Assembly (NCBI RefSeq): GCF_003946645.1 | Contig: NZ_RHOU01000004.1 | Span: 1 to 64,000 of the forward strand | Direction of reading: 5' to 3' | DNA: 64,000 nt | From: Lapidilactobacillus wuchangensis | GTDB lineage: Bacteria > Bacillota > Bacilli > Lactobacillales > Lactobacillaceae | In this document: positions 53,365-62,030 of the stretch, piece by piece | Layout of the letters: the number at the start of each line of letters is the position of its first letter | How positions within the stretch are numbered: the first letter of the stretch is position 1 | Notes under the pieces: model-generated | The model's database searches: none | Told to the model about the DNA's origin: nothing | The model's input: only the letters and a program-made list of their open reading frames with translations | Position numbers and translations under genes: made by a program

Positions 53365-55476
53365 ATGTTCAAAAAAAATATTGGTTTAGTTTGTACCTTG
53401 GTTTTATTAGCTAATGCTGCTGTCGTACCAACGGCTGCCACACAGGCGGCTACTGATGAAGCAACGCCAGCCGCTGTTGCCCAAACACAAGCAGCACCAA
53501 CAAGTACACCTGTTAAGGCAACGCCTGCAGTGGCAACAACAGCCGCTGAAAGTATTGATCAATGGATGCCTAATAAAATTTTGCAACAAGTAGTTTTACG
53601 TTCATTAAATAGCAGTAGTTTAAGTACTGGACCACACAACTTCACCAGCGTTGACCAAATTACTCAAGCAGATATGCTTTATTTAACGCGAATTAGCGAA
53701 GGCGATATTACTCATATTGATGGTCAAACTTCTTTTTCATTGGAAGGTTTGCAGTACGCCACTAATTTAACTGAAATCATGTTACAGTCATCTGTTTCGA
53801 CTGCTTATTATGGTGACATTACTGATGTTAGTCCTTTAGCTGGTTTAACGAAATTGACTGACTTGGAATTGACTGGTAATCGAATCACAGATGTTACGCC
53901 TTTAGCTGGGTTGACTAATTTAAAGCAACTTGGCTTGGCTTTTAACCATATTGGTGATTTTTCGAGTTTAAGCAGTTTAACGAAGGCCAGTATCAGTTAT
54001 AACGATCAAGTGGTGATTTTGCCGAAGATTACAATTAATAGTCAAACGCGAACAGCGACTTTACCAACAGTGTTTAAGTTGACCAACGGGGCGGTAGCAC
54101 CTTTGACCTACAAGTCCGGTGTCCTAACACCCGTTAAATATGATACTAGTAATGCCGCTGCACCATTCTACTATAGTATTTATTATGCTGGTGGTTACGC
54201 AACTCAAAATGCTGCTGGTGGGCTTGATTACAATACGATTCAAGATCAGTTGCCACCAGTAACAAGTATTCCTAGTATGCCTAATGTAACCGTAGTGCCT
54301 GTTGAAAATAAATATTATTTGATTGGGGTTGCCAGTACTGCTAATGGTGGGACTTTAACGCAAATTCAACCTTATTCATTAGCCACTAGTGCCGCTGATG
54401 TCACCGTTAATTATCAAGACGAAGCCGGCAAGGAAGTAGCTCCCTCTGAAACGTTAACTGGTTTAGTTGGCGATGATTATCAAAGTGAACTGAAGACCGT
54501 CGCTGGCTATACCTTCAAAGAGGTTAAAGATAATAACGCCACTGGCAAGTTTACCGACGCTGCCCAAACCGTTACTTATGTTTACACGAAGGATCCAGTC
54601 AAGGGTGCTGACGTCACGGTTAATTACGAAGATGAAGCTGGGAATGAGATTGCTGGTTCTGAAACGTTAACTGGTAATGTCGGTGCGGACTATGTTTCAG
54701 AACAGAAGGCTATTGCTGGTTACACGTTCAAAGCAGTTAAAGACAACAACGCCACTGGTAAATTTACCGATGCTGCCCAAACGGTTACTTACGTTTACAC
54801 GAAGGACCCAGTCAAGGGTGCCGACGTGACTGTCAATTATCAAGATGAAGCTGGCAATAAAGTGGCTGATTCTGAAACTCTGAGCGGCAATATTGGTGAC
54901 AGTTATACCACTGAACAAAAGACAGTTCCTGGTTATACTTTCAAAGAAGTTAAACAAAGCAGAATGGCAGGTATTTTCACTGATACTGCCCAAACGGTTA
55001 CTTATGTTTATACCAAGGACCCAGTTGTTACCAGCAATGTTTATGCCCAGTATCAAGACGAAGCCGGTCATGAACTTGCCAAAACTGAAGCTTTTCAAGG
55101 CGCCATTGGTACTACTTATCAAACCCAACAAAAGACCATTGCCGGCTATCACTTCAAACAAGTGACTGGCGCCCAACCAACTGGCCTGTTTACTACTGCA
55201 GCCCAAACAGTGACTTATATTTATACGAAAGATCCAGTCACACCAACGAAGCCAGTAGTTCCCGGAACTGACGATAACAGTAATATTCTGTTACCTAAGA
55301 CTGGTGGTAGTCAGACGGTAGCACCAAAGCAAGTTGCTAATCAGACTAAGCAACAGGCTGCCGCAACTTTACCAAAGACTAATGAAAAACGGCAACTTGG
55401 TTTACAAATTGCTGGTCTGGCTGTTTTAGTATTAACAGCAGGATTATTATTCGTACCAAAACGTCATCGCGATTAA
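53365..55476 (+). CDS. Internalin-like surface protein: leucine-rich repeats, four MucBP repeats, LPKTN anchor
   Basis: A 703-residue wall protein. The signal peptide ends near TQAA (about residue 30); after an Ala/Thr-rich linker, leucine-rich repeats (about 125-205, with ITDVSPLAGLTKLTDLELTG) resemble internalins. An Ig-like spacer leads to four MucBP-like repeats (about 345-625, typically ADVTVNYQDEAG to TVTYVYTKDP). The C-terminus has LPKTG followed 32 residues later by LPKTN with the hydrophobic anchor and KRHRD, so LPKTN is the working sorting signal. It probably binds host glycans or proteins. Confidence 0.87.
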   Translation: MFKKNIGLVCTLVLLANAAVVPTAATQAATDEATPAAVAQTQAAPTSTPVKATPAVATTAAESIDQWMPNKILQQVVLRSLNSSSLSTGPHNFTSVDQITQADMLYLTRISEGDITHIDGQTSFSLEGLQYATNLTEIMLQSSVSTAYYGDITDVSPLAGLTKLTDLELTGNRITDVTPLAGLTNLKQLGLAFNHIGDFSSLSSLTKASISYNDQVVILPKITINSQTRTATLPTVFKLTNGAVAPLTYKSGVLTPVKYDTSNAAAPFYYSIYYAGGYATQNAAGGLDYNTIQDQLPPVTSIPSMPNVTVVPVENKYYLIGVASTANGGTLTQIQPYSLATSAADVTVNYQDEAGKEVAPSETLTGLVGDDYQSELKTVAGYTFKEVKDNNATGKFTDAAQTVTYVYTKDPVKGADVTVNYEDEAGNEIAGSETLTGNVGADYVSEQKAIAGYTFKAVKDNNATGKFTDAAQTVTYVYTKDPVKGADVTVNYQDEAGNKVADSETLSGNIGDSYTTEQKTVPGYTFKEVKQSRMAGIFTDTAQTVTYVYTKDPVVTSNVYAQYQDEAGHELAKTEAFQGAIGTTYQTQQKTIAGYHFKQVTGAQPTGLFTTAAQTVTYIYTKDPVTPTKPVVPGTDDNSNILLPKTGGSQTVAPKQVANQTKQQAAATLPKTNEKRQLGLQIAGLAVLVLTAGLLFVPKRHRD

Positions 55477-55494
55477 TTTCTGAGAATGGTATCA

Positions 55495-56150
55495 AGCCTT
55501 TCCTAATTAGGGAAGGTGGCGGCGGCGCAATTTTAAGGGCGTGGAACGCCATGGGCATTGATTTAAGCTTTTGTTACACAAAAGCTTAAATACAAGCCTT
55601 ATTCTAACCGCTGAAGCGGCAAGAATAATTTCACGGCTGACGCCAATTGCGCCACCACCACCTGATGAAACTAACAAAACTGCTCACCACTACTTGGCCA
55701 AACCAGATTGTGGTGAGACAAAAACGGTGTGACAATCTCTACTGAGAAATAGAGAAGTCACACCGCTTTTTTATGTTGTTTAACTGTTAATAATGATTGA
55801 ATTGAGTTTCTGAATTCCGCTACCACGGCCTTAAACGCTAAAAGTTGTGAAATGTGCTAATTCAACTCCAGACGGAATGGAGGGCGTGGTTGTCAGCCGC
55901 CAAATTTGTCTTGCCGCTTTAGCGGTTAGACAAAGGCTCGTATTTGAGATTGTTGCGTAGCAATAAGCTCAAATCGATGCCGGCAGCGTTCCACAACCAG
56001 CAAGCCCGCAATGGAGTCAGACCCCGTTCTGTTTCACCATCTTCATCAGATTTTAACGGTTTTGAATTTTAGTCTTCAGTTGGCTCAGATCAACGTCGGC
56101 CGCGTTCCACGCCAAGCAGCCCGGAATGCAGTCAGAACCGATTCTGTTTT
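55495..56150. repeat. R1 unit U7, with a partial third element
   Basis: The left B-type element (55515-55662, minus) has closing arms GGTGGCGGCGGCGCAATT and AATTGCGCCACCACCACC, changed relative to U1 but still paired; the two changed pairs are G-U only if the minus strand folds. Central hairpin 55725-55772 (CGGTGTGAC/GTCACACCG plus T run) is a good terminator. The right A-type element is 55865-56017 (plus), and a truncated 3' half lies at about 56082-56138. It separates the convergent LRR-protein and LysR genes. Confidence 0.8.
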
Positions 56151-56185
56151 TACATACTATATTTTATTGGAGAGAATGAGGATGT

Positions 56186-57067
56186 TTATTTCAACGACTC
56201 GTCTTTCTGATCAGCAAGAATCTCCAAGAAGCGCTGGCCAACTGCTGAAAGTGGTGCGTGTTTGAGCCAAATCAAGGACATTGAGCTGGTGATTGCCGGC
56301 GTGAAGGGGATGAATTTCAAGTTGTGATTATCAGTAATCAAATGGTTGATGCCCACGGCCCAGCCCAGTCCTGACTCCACAAGCAAATTCGCGTTGTAAA
56401 CCAAGTTATAAGTCGCAATAAACTGTTTGTCTGGCAAAGAAGCACCAGCCCAACTTTCTAACATGGCGCGCACGGGTTGACGCTGGGAAATAATCAGTGG
56501 CTTGCCCTGGAGATCAGCGGCCGTAATTTGCGTCTGCGTAGCTAAGGGATCAGTTGCTGGCAAAGTGACGCCCCATTGATTGTTGCCGGGAATACTAGTG
56601 AAGGCATATTTGTATTTATCAGCTGGATCAATTACGACGCCAAAATCGGACAAACCATGATCTAGCCGTTCGAAAATATCCTCAGCATTACCACTATAAA
56701 TCTGTAATTTAACATCAGGATATTGTTGGACTAAATTCTGGGCTGCTTGCAAAACAAATTGATTCAATCGCGATTCGCCCAGGCCAATAGTTAGCGTACC
56801 ACTAAGTTTTTGTTCACGGTGTAAATCGCTGACGGCATTATTAGCCAACGTCAGGATCTGGCGAGCGCGATTGACTAAATAAGTCCCATCAGCAGTTAGC
56901 GTCACCGCATGACTTTGACGAATGAATAATTGCGTGTTCAGTTCGGTTTCTAAGTCTTTGATTTGTCGCGATAAAGCTGGTTGAGTGATATGTAATTGTT
57001 GTGCGGCGGCCGTAATCGTACCAGCATCAGCAATTGCCACCAAATATGTGAGTGTCCGTAATTCCAT
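56186..57067 (-). CDS. LysR family transcriptional regulator
   Basis: A 293-residue LysR regulator: helix-turn-helix TITAAAQQLHITQPALSRQI (about 17-36) and an effector domain from about residue 88 (GTLTIGLGESR). I start at ATG 57067 (MELRTLTYL) with AAGGA upstream; the longer frame adds 12 residues that do not fit the family. It is divergent from the cupin operon and probably regulates it. The 112-bp spacer contains ATAAGTATTAGCTAT, a possible binding site. Confidence 0.89.
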   Translation of the reverse strand: MELRTLTYLVAIADAGTITAAAQQLHITQPALSRQIKDLETELNTQLFIRQSHAVTLTADGTYLVNRARQILTLANNAVSDLHREQKLSGTLTIGLGESRLNQFVLQAAQNLVQQYPDVKLQIYSGNAEDIFERLDHGLSDFGVVIDPADKYKYAFTSIPGNNQWGVTLPATDPLATQTQITAADLQGKPLIISQRQPVRAMLESWAGASLPDKQFIATYNLVYNANLLVESGLGWAVGINHLITDNHNLKFIPFTPAITSSMSLIWLKHAPLSAVGQRFLEILADQKDESLK

Positions 57068-57179
57068 TGATGAAAGCTTCCTTATAATTTTTAGTAATAT
57101 CATACCATTAAAGATAAGTATTAGCTATTCTCGACAACTGGTTGCATAATGAAGTCATTCAGAAAAGGAGTGTTCAAGT

Positions 57180-57584
57180 ATGACAACACAACATGGTGGT
57201 ATTTTTAAATTAGGTGACAAAAATGAAGCTTACGCAAAATATTTTATTGGTCAAAGTTATTTGAATTCATTGGTACCTGCTGACGATAACATTAATGTCA
57301 ATGTGGCCAACGTGACATTTGAACCAGGCTGTCGCAATGATTGGCATATTCATCATAACGGCTACCAAATTCTTCTGGTCACTGCTGGTGAAGGGTGGTA
57401 TCAAGAAGCTGGCAAGCCGGCACAATTATTGCATCCCGGCGATGTGGTTGCGATTCATGAGGGTGTTAAGCATTGGCATGGTGCCACTAAGGATAGCTGG
57501 TTCAGTCACATTGCGATTACCACTGGTAGTAGTGAATGGTTAGAAAAAGTAACTGATGAAGCTTATGCCAAACTTGGCAAATAA
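57180..57584 (+). CDS. Cupin domain protein
   Basis: A 134-residue single cupin. Metal-binding motif 1 is WHIHHNGYQILLVTAGEGWY (about 55-74) and motif 2 is HPGDVVAIHEGVKHWHG. Proteins of this type, encoded next to carboxymuconolactone-decarboxylase-like proteins, are thought to act in quinone or aldehyde detoxification, though the reaction is unknown. AAAGGAG precedes the ATG. First gene of a three-gene operon. Confidence 0.88.
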   Translation: MTTQHGGIFKLGDKNEAYAKYFIGQSYLNSLVPADDNINVNVANVTFEPGCRNDWHIHHNGYQILLVTAGEGWYQEAGKPAQLLHPGDVVAIHEGVKHWHGATKDSWFSHIAITTGSSEWLEKVTDEAYAKLGK

Positions 57585-57611
57585 TTCATTAAAAGAAAGG
57601 ATGTTGACACG

Positions 57612-57941
57612 ATGGCAAAGAAACAAACAGCAGGACATGAACAATTAGGCGAATTTGCACCACAATTTGCTGAATTAAATGATGAGGTCCTTTTTGGGCA
57701 AGTTTGGGCCAAAGAAGACGAATTATCCGCTCATGATCGAAGCATGATCACCATTGCTAGTTTAATGACCAGCGGCAGTTTTCCACAGTTAAAAGCCCAT
57801 TTACAAATGGCTAAACAAAATGGTGTGACTAAAGAAGAAGTTGTCGCCGAGATCACTCATTTATCATTTTATGCTGGGTGGCCCAAAGCTTGGTCTGCCT
57901 TTAATTTAGCCAAAGAAATCTATGGTCCTGATCATGACTAA
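57612..57941 (+). CDS. Carboxymuconolactone decarboxylase family protein
   Basis: A 109-residue all-helical protein of the AhpD/CMD fold, with RSMITIASLMTSGSFPQLKAH and EITHLSFYAGWPKAW. The CxxC motif of peroxidase-type AhpD members is absent, so a thiol-peroxidase role is unlikely; it is closer to true CMD-like proteins. It follows the cupin gene by 27 bp (AAAGGATG upstream) and overlaps the next gene by 8 nt. Confidence 0.88.
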   Translation: MAKKQTAGHEQLGEFAPQFAELNDEVLFGQVWAKEDELSAHDRSMITIASLMTSGSFPQLKAHLQMAKQNGVTKEEVVAEITHLSFYAGWPKAWSAFNLAKEIYGPDHD

Positions 57942-58563
57942 GGTGATTATTCTCGGGGCGGCTAGTCAGATTTCTCGCTACTTAATTCCTGATTTATTGA
58001 CACATTCAGCAATTGAGCTAACGTTATTTGCCCGGCAGGCTAGTCAGCGTTTGGCCGAATATCGCGGCCAAGCGAAACTGATTGATGGCGATTGGAATCA
58101 GGTTGCAGATTTGGTACCGGCGCTCACAGGGCAAGGACTTGTTTTTCTAGCGTCATCAGAAATCAAGGGCAATACGGCGGTGGTTGCTGCAATGAAGCAG
58201 GCTGGTGTTAGTCGCTTGATTGTTGCTGGTGGCTTGGGGATGAATGATGAAGTTGCCGGTGAATTTGGCCGCTGGAACGCTCGCATGATGGGCGATTACT
58301 CGCAATATAAACAGGCGGCGGCCATTATTTGGCATAGTGGTCTGAACTACACTTATTTGCGGATGACCTGGTTATATGATCAAAAGGGGAATACCAAGTA
58401 TCAAGTGGTGCCATTGGGTGAACCACTTAAAGGTACTCAGATCACGCGCCAAGCTGTGGCTGCTTTTGTCACCAAGTTAATCTTGCAACCGGACTTGTAT
58501 CAACAGGATAATATTGGCCTGGTGGAACCTAACACCGAGTGGGATAAACCATCATTTTATTAA
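57934..58563 (+). CDS. NAD(P)-binding reductase-like protein, NmrA/SDR type
   Basis: A 209-residue Rossmann-fold protein: nucleotide-binding start VIILGAASQISRYL (about 4-17), later LIVAGGLGMND and a Tyr/Lys region YSQYKQAAAIIWHSGLNYTYLR. It belongs to the atypical NAD(P)H-binding group that reduces quinones or acts as a redox sensor. ATG 57934 lies in the ATGACTAA overlap with the CMD gene, giving coupled translation; a start at 57922 would add four residues. Confidence 0.82.
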   Translation: MTKVIILGAASQISRYLIPDLLTHSAIELTLFARQASQRLAEYRGQAKLIDGDWNQVADLVPALTGQGLVFLASSEIKGNTAVVAAMKQAGVSRLIVAGGLGMNDEVAGEFGRWNARMMGDYSQYKQAAAIIWHSGLNYTYLRMTWLYDQKGNTKYQVVPLGEPLKGTQITRQAVAAFVTKLILQPDLYQQDNIGLVEPNTEWDKPSFY

Positions 58564-58661
58564 GCGCTACGAATAACGGCTGAGGCCAAATTCTCAAACC
58601 AGCACTGATTTGATGCTAAAATAGTACTATCAAACAGCAAGCTAGTCGGGAGGAACAACCA

Positions 58662-58889
58662 ATGCAAATTTGGATTGTGATTTTAGGCGTGACCCTAATC
58701 ATTGGCGGCCTTTATCAAATGCGGTTGGCTTACCAAGCTTTTAAAGTTTGGCAAGCCAAAAAAGACAAGTCATTTACGCTATTGGGATTATTATTTGGCC
58801 TGATTTTCGGGGTACTGATGATCGTTGCCGGCTTTGCGTTCATCACCGGCCACTCTGCTGCTTTTATGAGTCATTTTGGCGGCCGTTGA
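58662..58889 (+). CDS. Small membrane protein, 75 residues
   Basis: Two predicted helices (about 3-21 and 38-64) with a basic loop KVWQAKKDK between them. GGGAGG is upstream, and an extended -10 (TGCTAAAAT, about 58614-58622) suggests its own promoter. No known family is recognised; it resembles many small LAB inner-membrane proteins. Confidence 0.72.
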   Translation: MQIWIVILGVTLIIGGLYQMRLAYQAFKVWQAKKDKSFTLLGLLFGLIFGVLMIVAGFAFITGHSAAFMSHFGGR

Positions 58890-58896
58890 TTTGAAG

Positions 58897-59603
58897 TGAA
58901 ACTAGTTTCGGGCAGAGTCGCGGACAACTCCGTTGCGGCCGGCGGGTTGTGGAACGCTGCCGACATTGATTTGAGCTTATTGCTAACGCAACAATCTCAA
59001 ATACAAGTCTTCTTCTAACTGCTAAAGCGGTAAGAAGAATTTGGCTGCTTCTCGCAAGCTCCTACGCAAAGAAAGTGCCCTTGGCTGACAACCCGGCGGC
59101 CTCCACTGCGTTTTGAGTTAATTTAATCCACTTTAGTTTTGATTGATGTCAAGGCAGTACTAGTGAAGTTAGCTGCCAATCGCCCAGCAATCACCTGATT
59201 AAACTTACAGAATTGAGCACCACTATTTAGAAAAAATTGGAGTAAAACTAATAGGCCTGTTTGACAAGCTTTCTGGATGAAACCAGAAACTGTCGAACAG
59301 GCCTATTTAAGACAATTATTCAATTGTGATAACAAATTTAAATCAAGTTGATTAGCCCCACTACAATTGCCTTAGCCTTTAACTAAGATGAAAGACATTA
59401 ATTCAACTCCAGACGGAATGGAGGGCGTGGTTGTCAGCCGCCAAATTTGTCTTATTGCTTTAGCAATTAGACAAAGGCTCGTATTTGAAACAATTGTGGT
59501 TTTCAATTGGTTCAAATCGATGCCGGCCGCGTTCCACAACCAGCAAGCCCGGAATGCAGTCAGAACCTGTTCGACTTCAACATCTTCACTTGGTTTTGAA
59601 CTT
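58897..59603. repeat. R1 unit U8, nested left element with extra insert
   Basis: The left element core (58937-59101, minus) is closed by GGCCG..GGGTTGT with ACAACCC..CGGCC and carries the GGCTG-flanked insert (about 59047-59081). A B-type arm (AATCGCCCAGCAATCACC) survives at about 59177-59194. The central hairpin is 59253-59304 (AGGCCTGTTTGACA/TGTCGAACAGGCCT). The right A-type element is 59406-59562, with P3 CAATTG/CAATTG. The right boundary TTTTGAACTTTC ends 6 nt before the asnB stop codon. Confidence 0.78.
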
Positions 59604-59608
59604 TCAAG

Positions 59609-61570
59609 CTAGTTAGTCAACTTGCCACTGTCCATCAAAGCTTGCACTTCAGGTTGCACATGAGCGTAGTTTTTAACGGTGTTTTCGTAATCAATAAAGT
59701 ACAACTTGTACCAAGTTAAGAACGTGAAGATCGTCCAAACTTGACGCCGACCATCAATTTTGCCCTCGAAGTTGTCAGTCAATAACTGAATGATCTGGTC
59801 TTGATCGAAGAATTCGCTGACCCAGTCTTCGCTAAATAATGCTTTGACGTTATTGTAATATTTCTCTTCGCGCAACCAAGTCTTGATTGGTACTGGGAAG
59901 CCTAACTTAGGACGAGTTGCCCAGTCACTTGGCAAATGCCGAGCGGCAGCTTTACGGAAAATATCTTTGGTGTCATGGCTATTCAGCAATAGCTTAGAAG
60001 GAATGGTATTGGCTAATTCAGCCACTTTTTTGTCCAAGAATGGAACCCGTAATTCCAAGGAATGAGCCATGGAAATCTTATCAGCTTTTTGTAAAATATC
60101 GTTTAACATAAAGTGATGTAAATCGATATATTGCATTTGCTTCACTTCTTCAGCGTTGGCCACTTTCTTGAAATCTTGTTGATAGATGCCATTAACTGTG
60201 AGGTCATTTTGATAAGGCTTCTTGACGATGCCATTGGCTTGCTTGCTGGTGAAAATCGTTGGTTGATCGGGATCATAAATAATTGATTCACCCACGTAAT
60301 AAGCAGATGGTTCTGCCGTGTGTGTATACAAGTGAGTTTTACCAGGGAAGTTACGCATTTTCTTGATATGTTTTGCCAAACGGTAACGAGAATTCTTAGG
60401 TAATTTCGCCAAGCCGTTAGCAAAAACCTTGATGAGTTGATGATGGGAGTGCATGCCGTAGTTAACATAGCCAGCAAACAATTCATCAGCACCTTCACCA
60501 GAAAGTGCCACGGTCACTTTTTGGCGGGCGATTTTACAGAGATACCATAAAGGAATCAAAGAAGGATTGCCGTCAGGTTCGTCCATGTGATATTGCATTT
60601 CGGCAAAATCGCGGAACGCTTCGTCGCCATCAACAGTTGTGGCGTTGAAATGTAAGCCTTCCTGATCAGCCAAGGCCTTGGCCGCACTAGCTTCATTGTA
60701 AGGACCATTATCAAAGTTAACACTGAAAACTTCTTTAGGTTTCAGTAATGAAGTGACATAACTAGAGTCAACCCCTTCAGATAAGAAACTACCCACGGGA
60801 ACATCGGCAATGTTATGCATTTTAACTGAGTCTTTGATTGTGTCATCAATGGCGTCGATGGTTTGTTCTGGGGTCCGCTTATAATCAATGTTATAGCTAG
60901 CATCCCAATATTCATGCATTTGGAAATCTTTGCCGTGCAATTCAAACCAATGACCAGCTGGGAAACGATAAACATTCTTGAAGAAAGTTTCAGGCAAGTC
61001 ATTGTATTGATTCATTAAGTACGGCTTCAAAGCTTCAGGATTAAATTCCTTTTGGAAATTAGGTTGCGCCATGAAGGATTTGATTTCAGATCCCACAATG
61101 AACGTGTCATCTTTTTGATAGTAATAAAGAGGTTTGATGCCAAAGAAATCGCGGGCACCATAAAGGGTTTGCTTGTTATTATCCCAAATTAAATAGGCAA
61201 ACATTCCGCGGACCCGTTTCAAAGTGCCAGCCATGCCCCATTCTTCGTAACCATGAAGCAAAACTTCGGTATCTGCCTTCGTTTTGAAAACATGGCCTTT
61301 AGCTTGCAATTCAGAACGTAGACTTTGGAAATTATAAATTTCGCCATTAAAAGTCACGAGGATTGAGTTATCTTCGTTATAGATAGGTTGAGCGCCGCCC
61401 TTTAAGTCAATAATACTTAAACGGCAGAAGCCCATGGCAACTTGGTCATTTGTATAATGGCCGCCGCCACCAATGTTTGGTCCTCGATGGCGAATCAGTT
61501 CCATCATTGATTCAATGATGGATGTTTTGTCAGTAATTGTTGGATCGTTAAACGCAATAATTCCACACAT
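59609..61570 (-). CDS. asnB: Asparagine synthase (glutamine-hydrolysing)
   Basis: A 653-residue two-domain enzyme. The N-terminal glutaminase domain begins with catalytic Cys2 (MCGIIAFND) and includes RHRGPN and GEIYNF. The synthetase domain has the ATP-binding SEGVDSSY (usually SGGVDSS; Glu replaces the first Gly) and ALSGEGADELFAGY. It makes asparagine from aspartate and glutamine. CGGAGGG precedes the ATG. No T-box is recognisable upstream. Confidence 0.93.
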   Translation of the reverse strand: MCGIIAFNDPTITDKTSIIESMMELIRHRGPNIGGGGHYTNDQVAMGFCRLSIIDLKGGAQPIYNEDNSILVTFNGEIYNFQSLRSELQAKGHVFKTKADTEVLLHGYEEWGMAGTLKRVRGMFAYLIWDNNKQTLYGARDFFGIKPLYYYQKDDTFIVGSEIKSFMAQPNFQKEFNPEALKPYLMNQYNDLPETFFKNVYRFPAGHWFELHGKDFQMHEYWDASYNIDYKRTPEQTIDAIDDTIKDSVKMHNIADVPVGSFLSEGVDSSYVTSLLKPKEVFSVNFDNGPYNEASAAKALADQEGLHFNATTVDGDEAFRDFAEMQYHMDEPDGNPSLIPLWYLCKIARQKVTVALSGEGADELFAGYVNYGMHSHHQLIKVFANGLAKLPKNSRYRLAKHIKKMRNFPGKTHLYTHTAEPSAYYVGESIIYDPDQPTIFTSKQANGIVKKPYQNDLTVNGIYQQDFKKVANAEEVKQMQYIDLHHFMLNDILQKADKISMAHSLELRVPFLDKKVAELANTIPSKLLLNSHDTKDIFRKAAARHLPSDWATRPKLGFPVPIKTWLREEKYYNNVKALFSEDWVSEFFDQDQIIQLLTDNFEGKIDGRRQVWTIFTFLTWYKLYFIDYENTVKNYAHVQPEVQALMDSGKLTN

Positions 61571-61961
61571 ATGTAGCCCTCCGTGACTAAAAACCGTACA
61601 ATCTCTCTAGATAATGTTACCACTGGTTAACGATGATAACTGCTTTTAAAGGCCTTTTCAGAAAAAATTAAGTTTCCTACCTATTGTAATGAAAATGAAA
61701 CAATAGTTAAACGAACAATTTTGTCACTTTAGGGAAACAATCCTTGATAGTAAGCAATTATCCGACCCATATTCAACTCATATTTTAGCAAATTCACGAC
61801 TGAATTGCATTAAATAGCCCACGAGCGGGATTACTTGACCGCAAAGATTGCTAATTCATAAAAAAGTTACCCTTTAAAGTTGCGTGCGGATGATGATGTG
61901 GAATTTATGTTCTAGGCAATTTGACGAGGAAATTATTCAAAAAATATTATTTTGTAAGGGC
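61571..61961. other. Divergent region between asnB and the XRE gene
   Basis: About 390 bp without a gene. On the minus strand an extended -10 (TGCTAAAAT near 61783-61791) could start asnB with a long leader. I looked for the T-box consensus AGGGTGGNACCGCG and an Asn specifier stem and found neither. No long inverted repeat is seen. Confidence 0.5.
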
Positions 61962-62012
61962 TTGCAATTTTATTAGAATCAAATATACTTAATTCTAGTT
62001 AAGTATATTTGA
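61962..62012 (+). promoter_or_regulatory. Promoter and 34-bp palindromic operator of the XRE gene
   Basis: TTGCAA (61962-61967), 16 nt, TATACT (61984-61989) forms a promoter. A perfect inverted repeat with 14-bp arms, TCAAATATACTTAA and TTAAGTATATTTGA, around TTCTAG (61979-62012) covers the -10 and start site. A dimeric repressor bound here would block transcription, so autoregulation by the XRE protein is likely. Confidence 0.75.
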
Positions 62013-62030
62013 AAAGGAATGATATTGATC

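Noticed and set aside
53365-55476. LPKTG as the working anchor signal of the LRR protein
   Set aside because: It is not followed by a hydrophobic segment; the later LPKTN is.
9899-59603. Possible CRISPR array or cas-linked repeats
   Set aside because: R1 and R2 repeats are 120-750 bp apart or dispersed, differ in sequence within paired arms, have no uniform spacers, and no cas gene is present.
61571-61961. T-box riboswitch ahead of asnB
   Set aside because: No AGGGTGG-ACCGCG-type antiterminator sequence or credible specifier loop was found on the minus strand.
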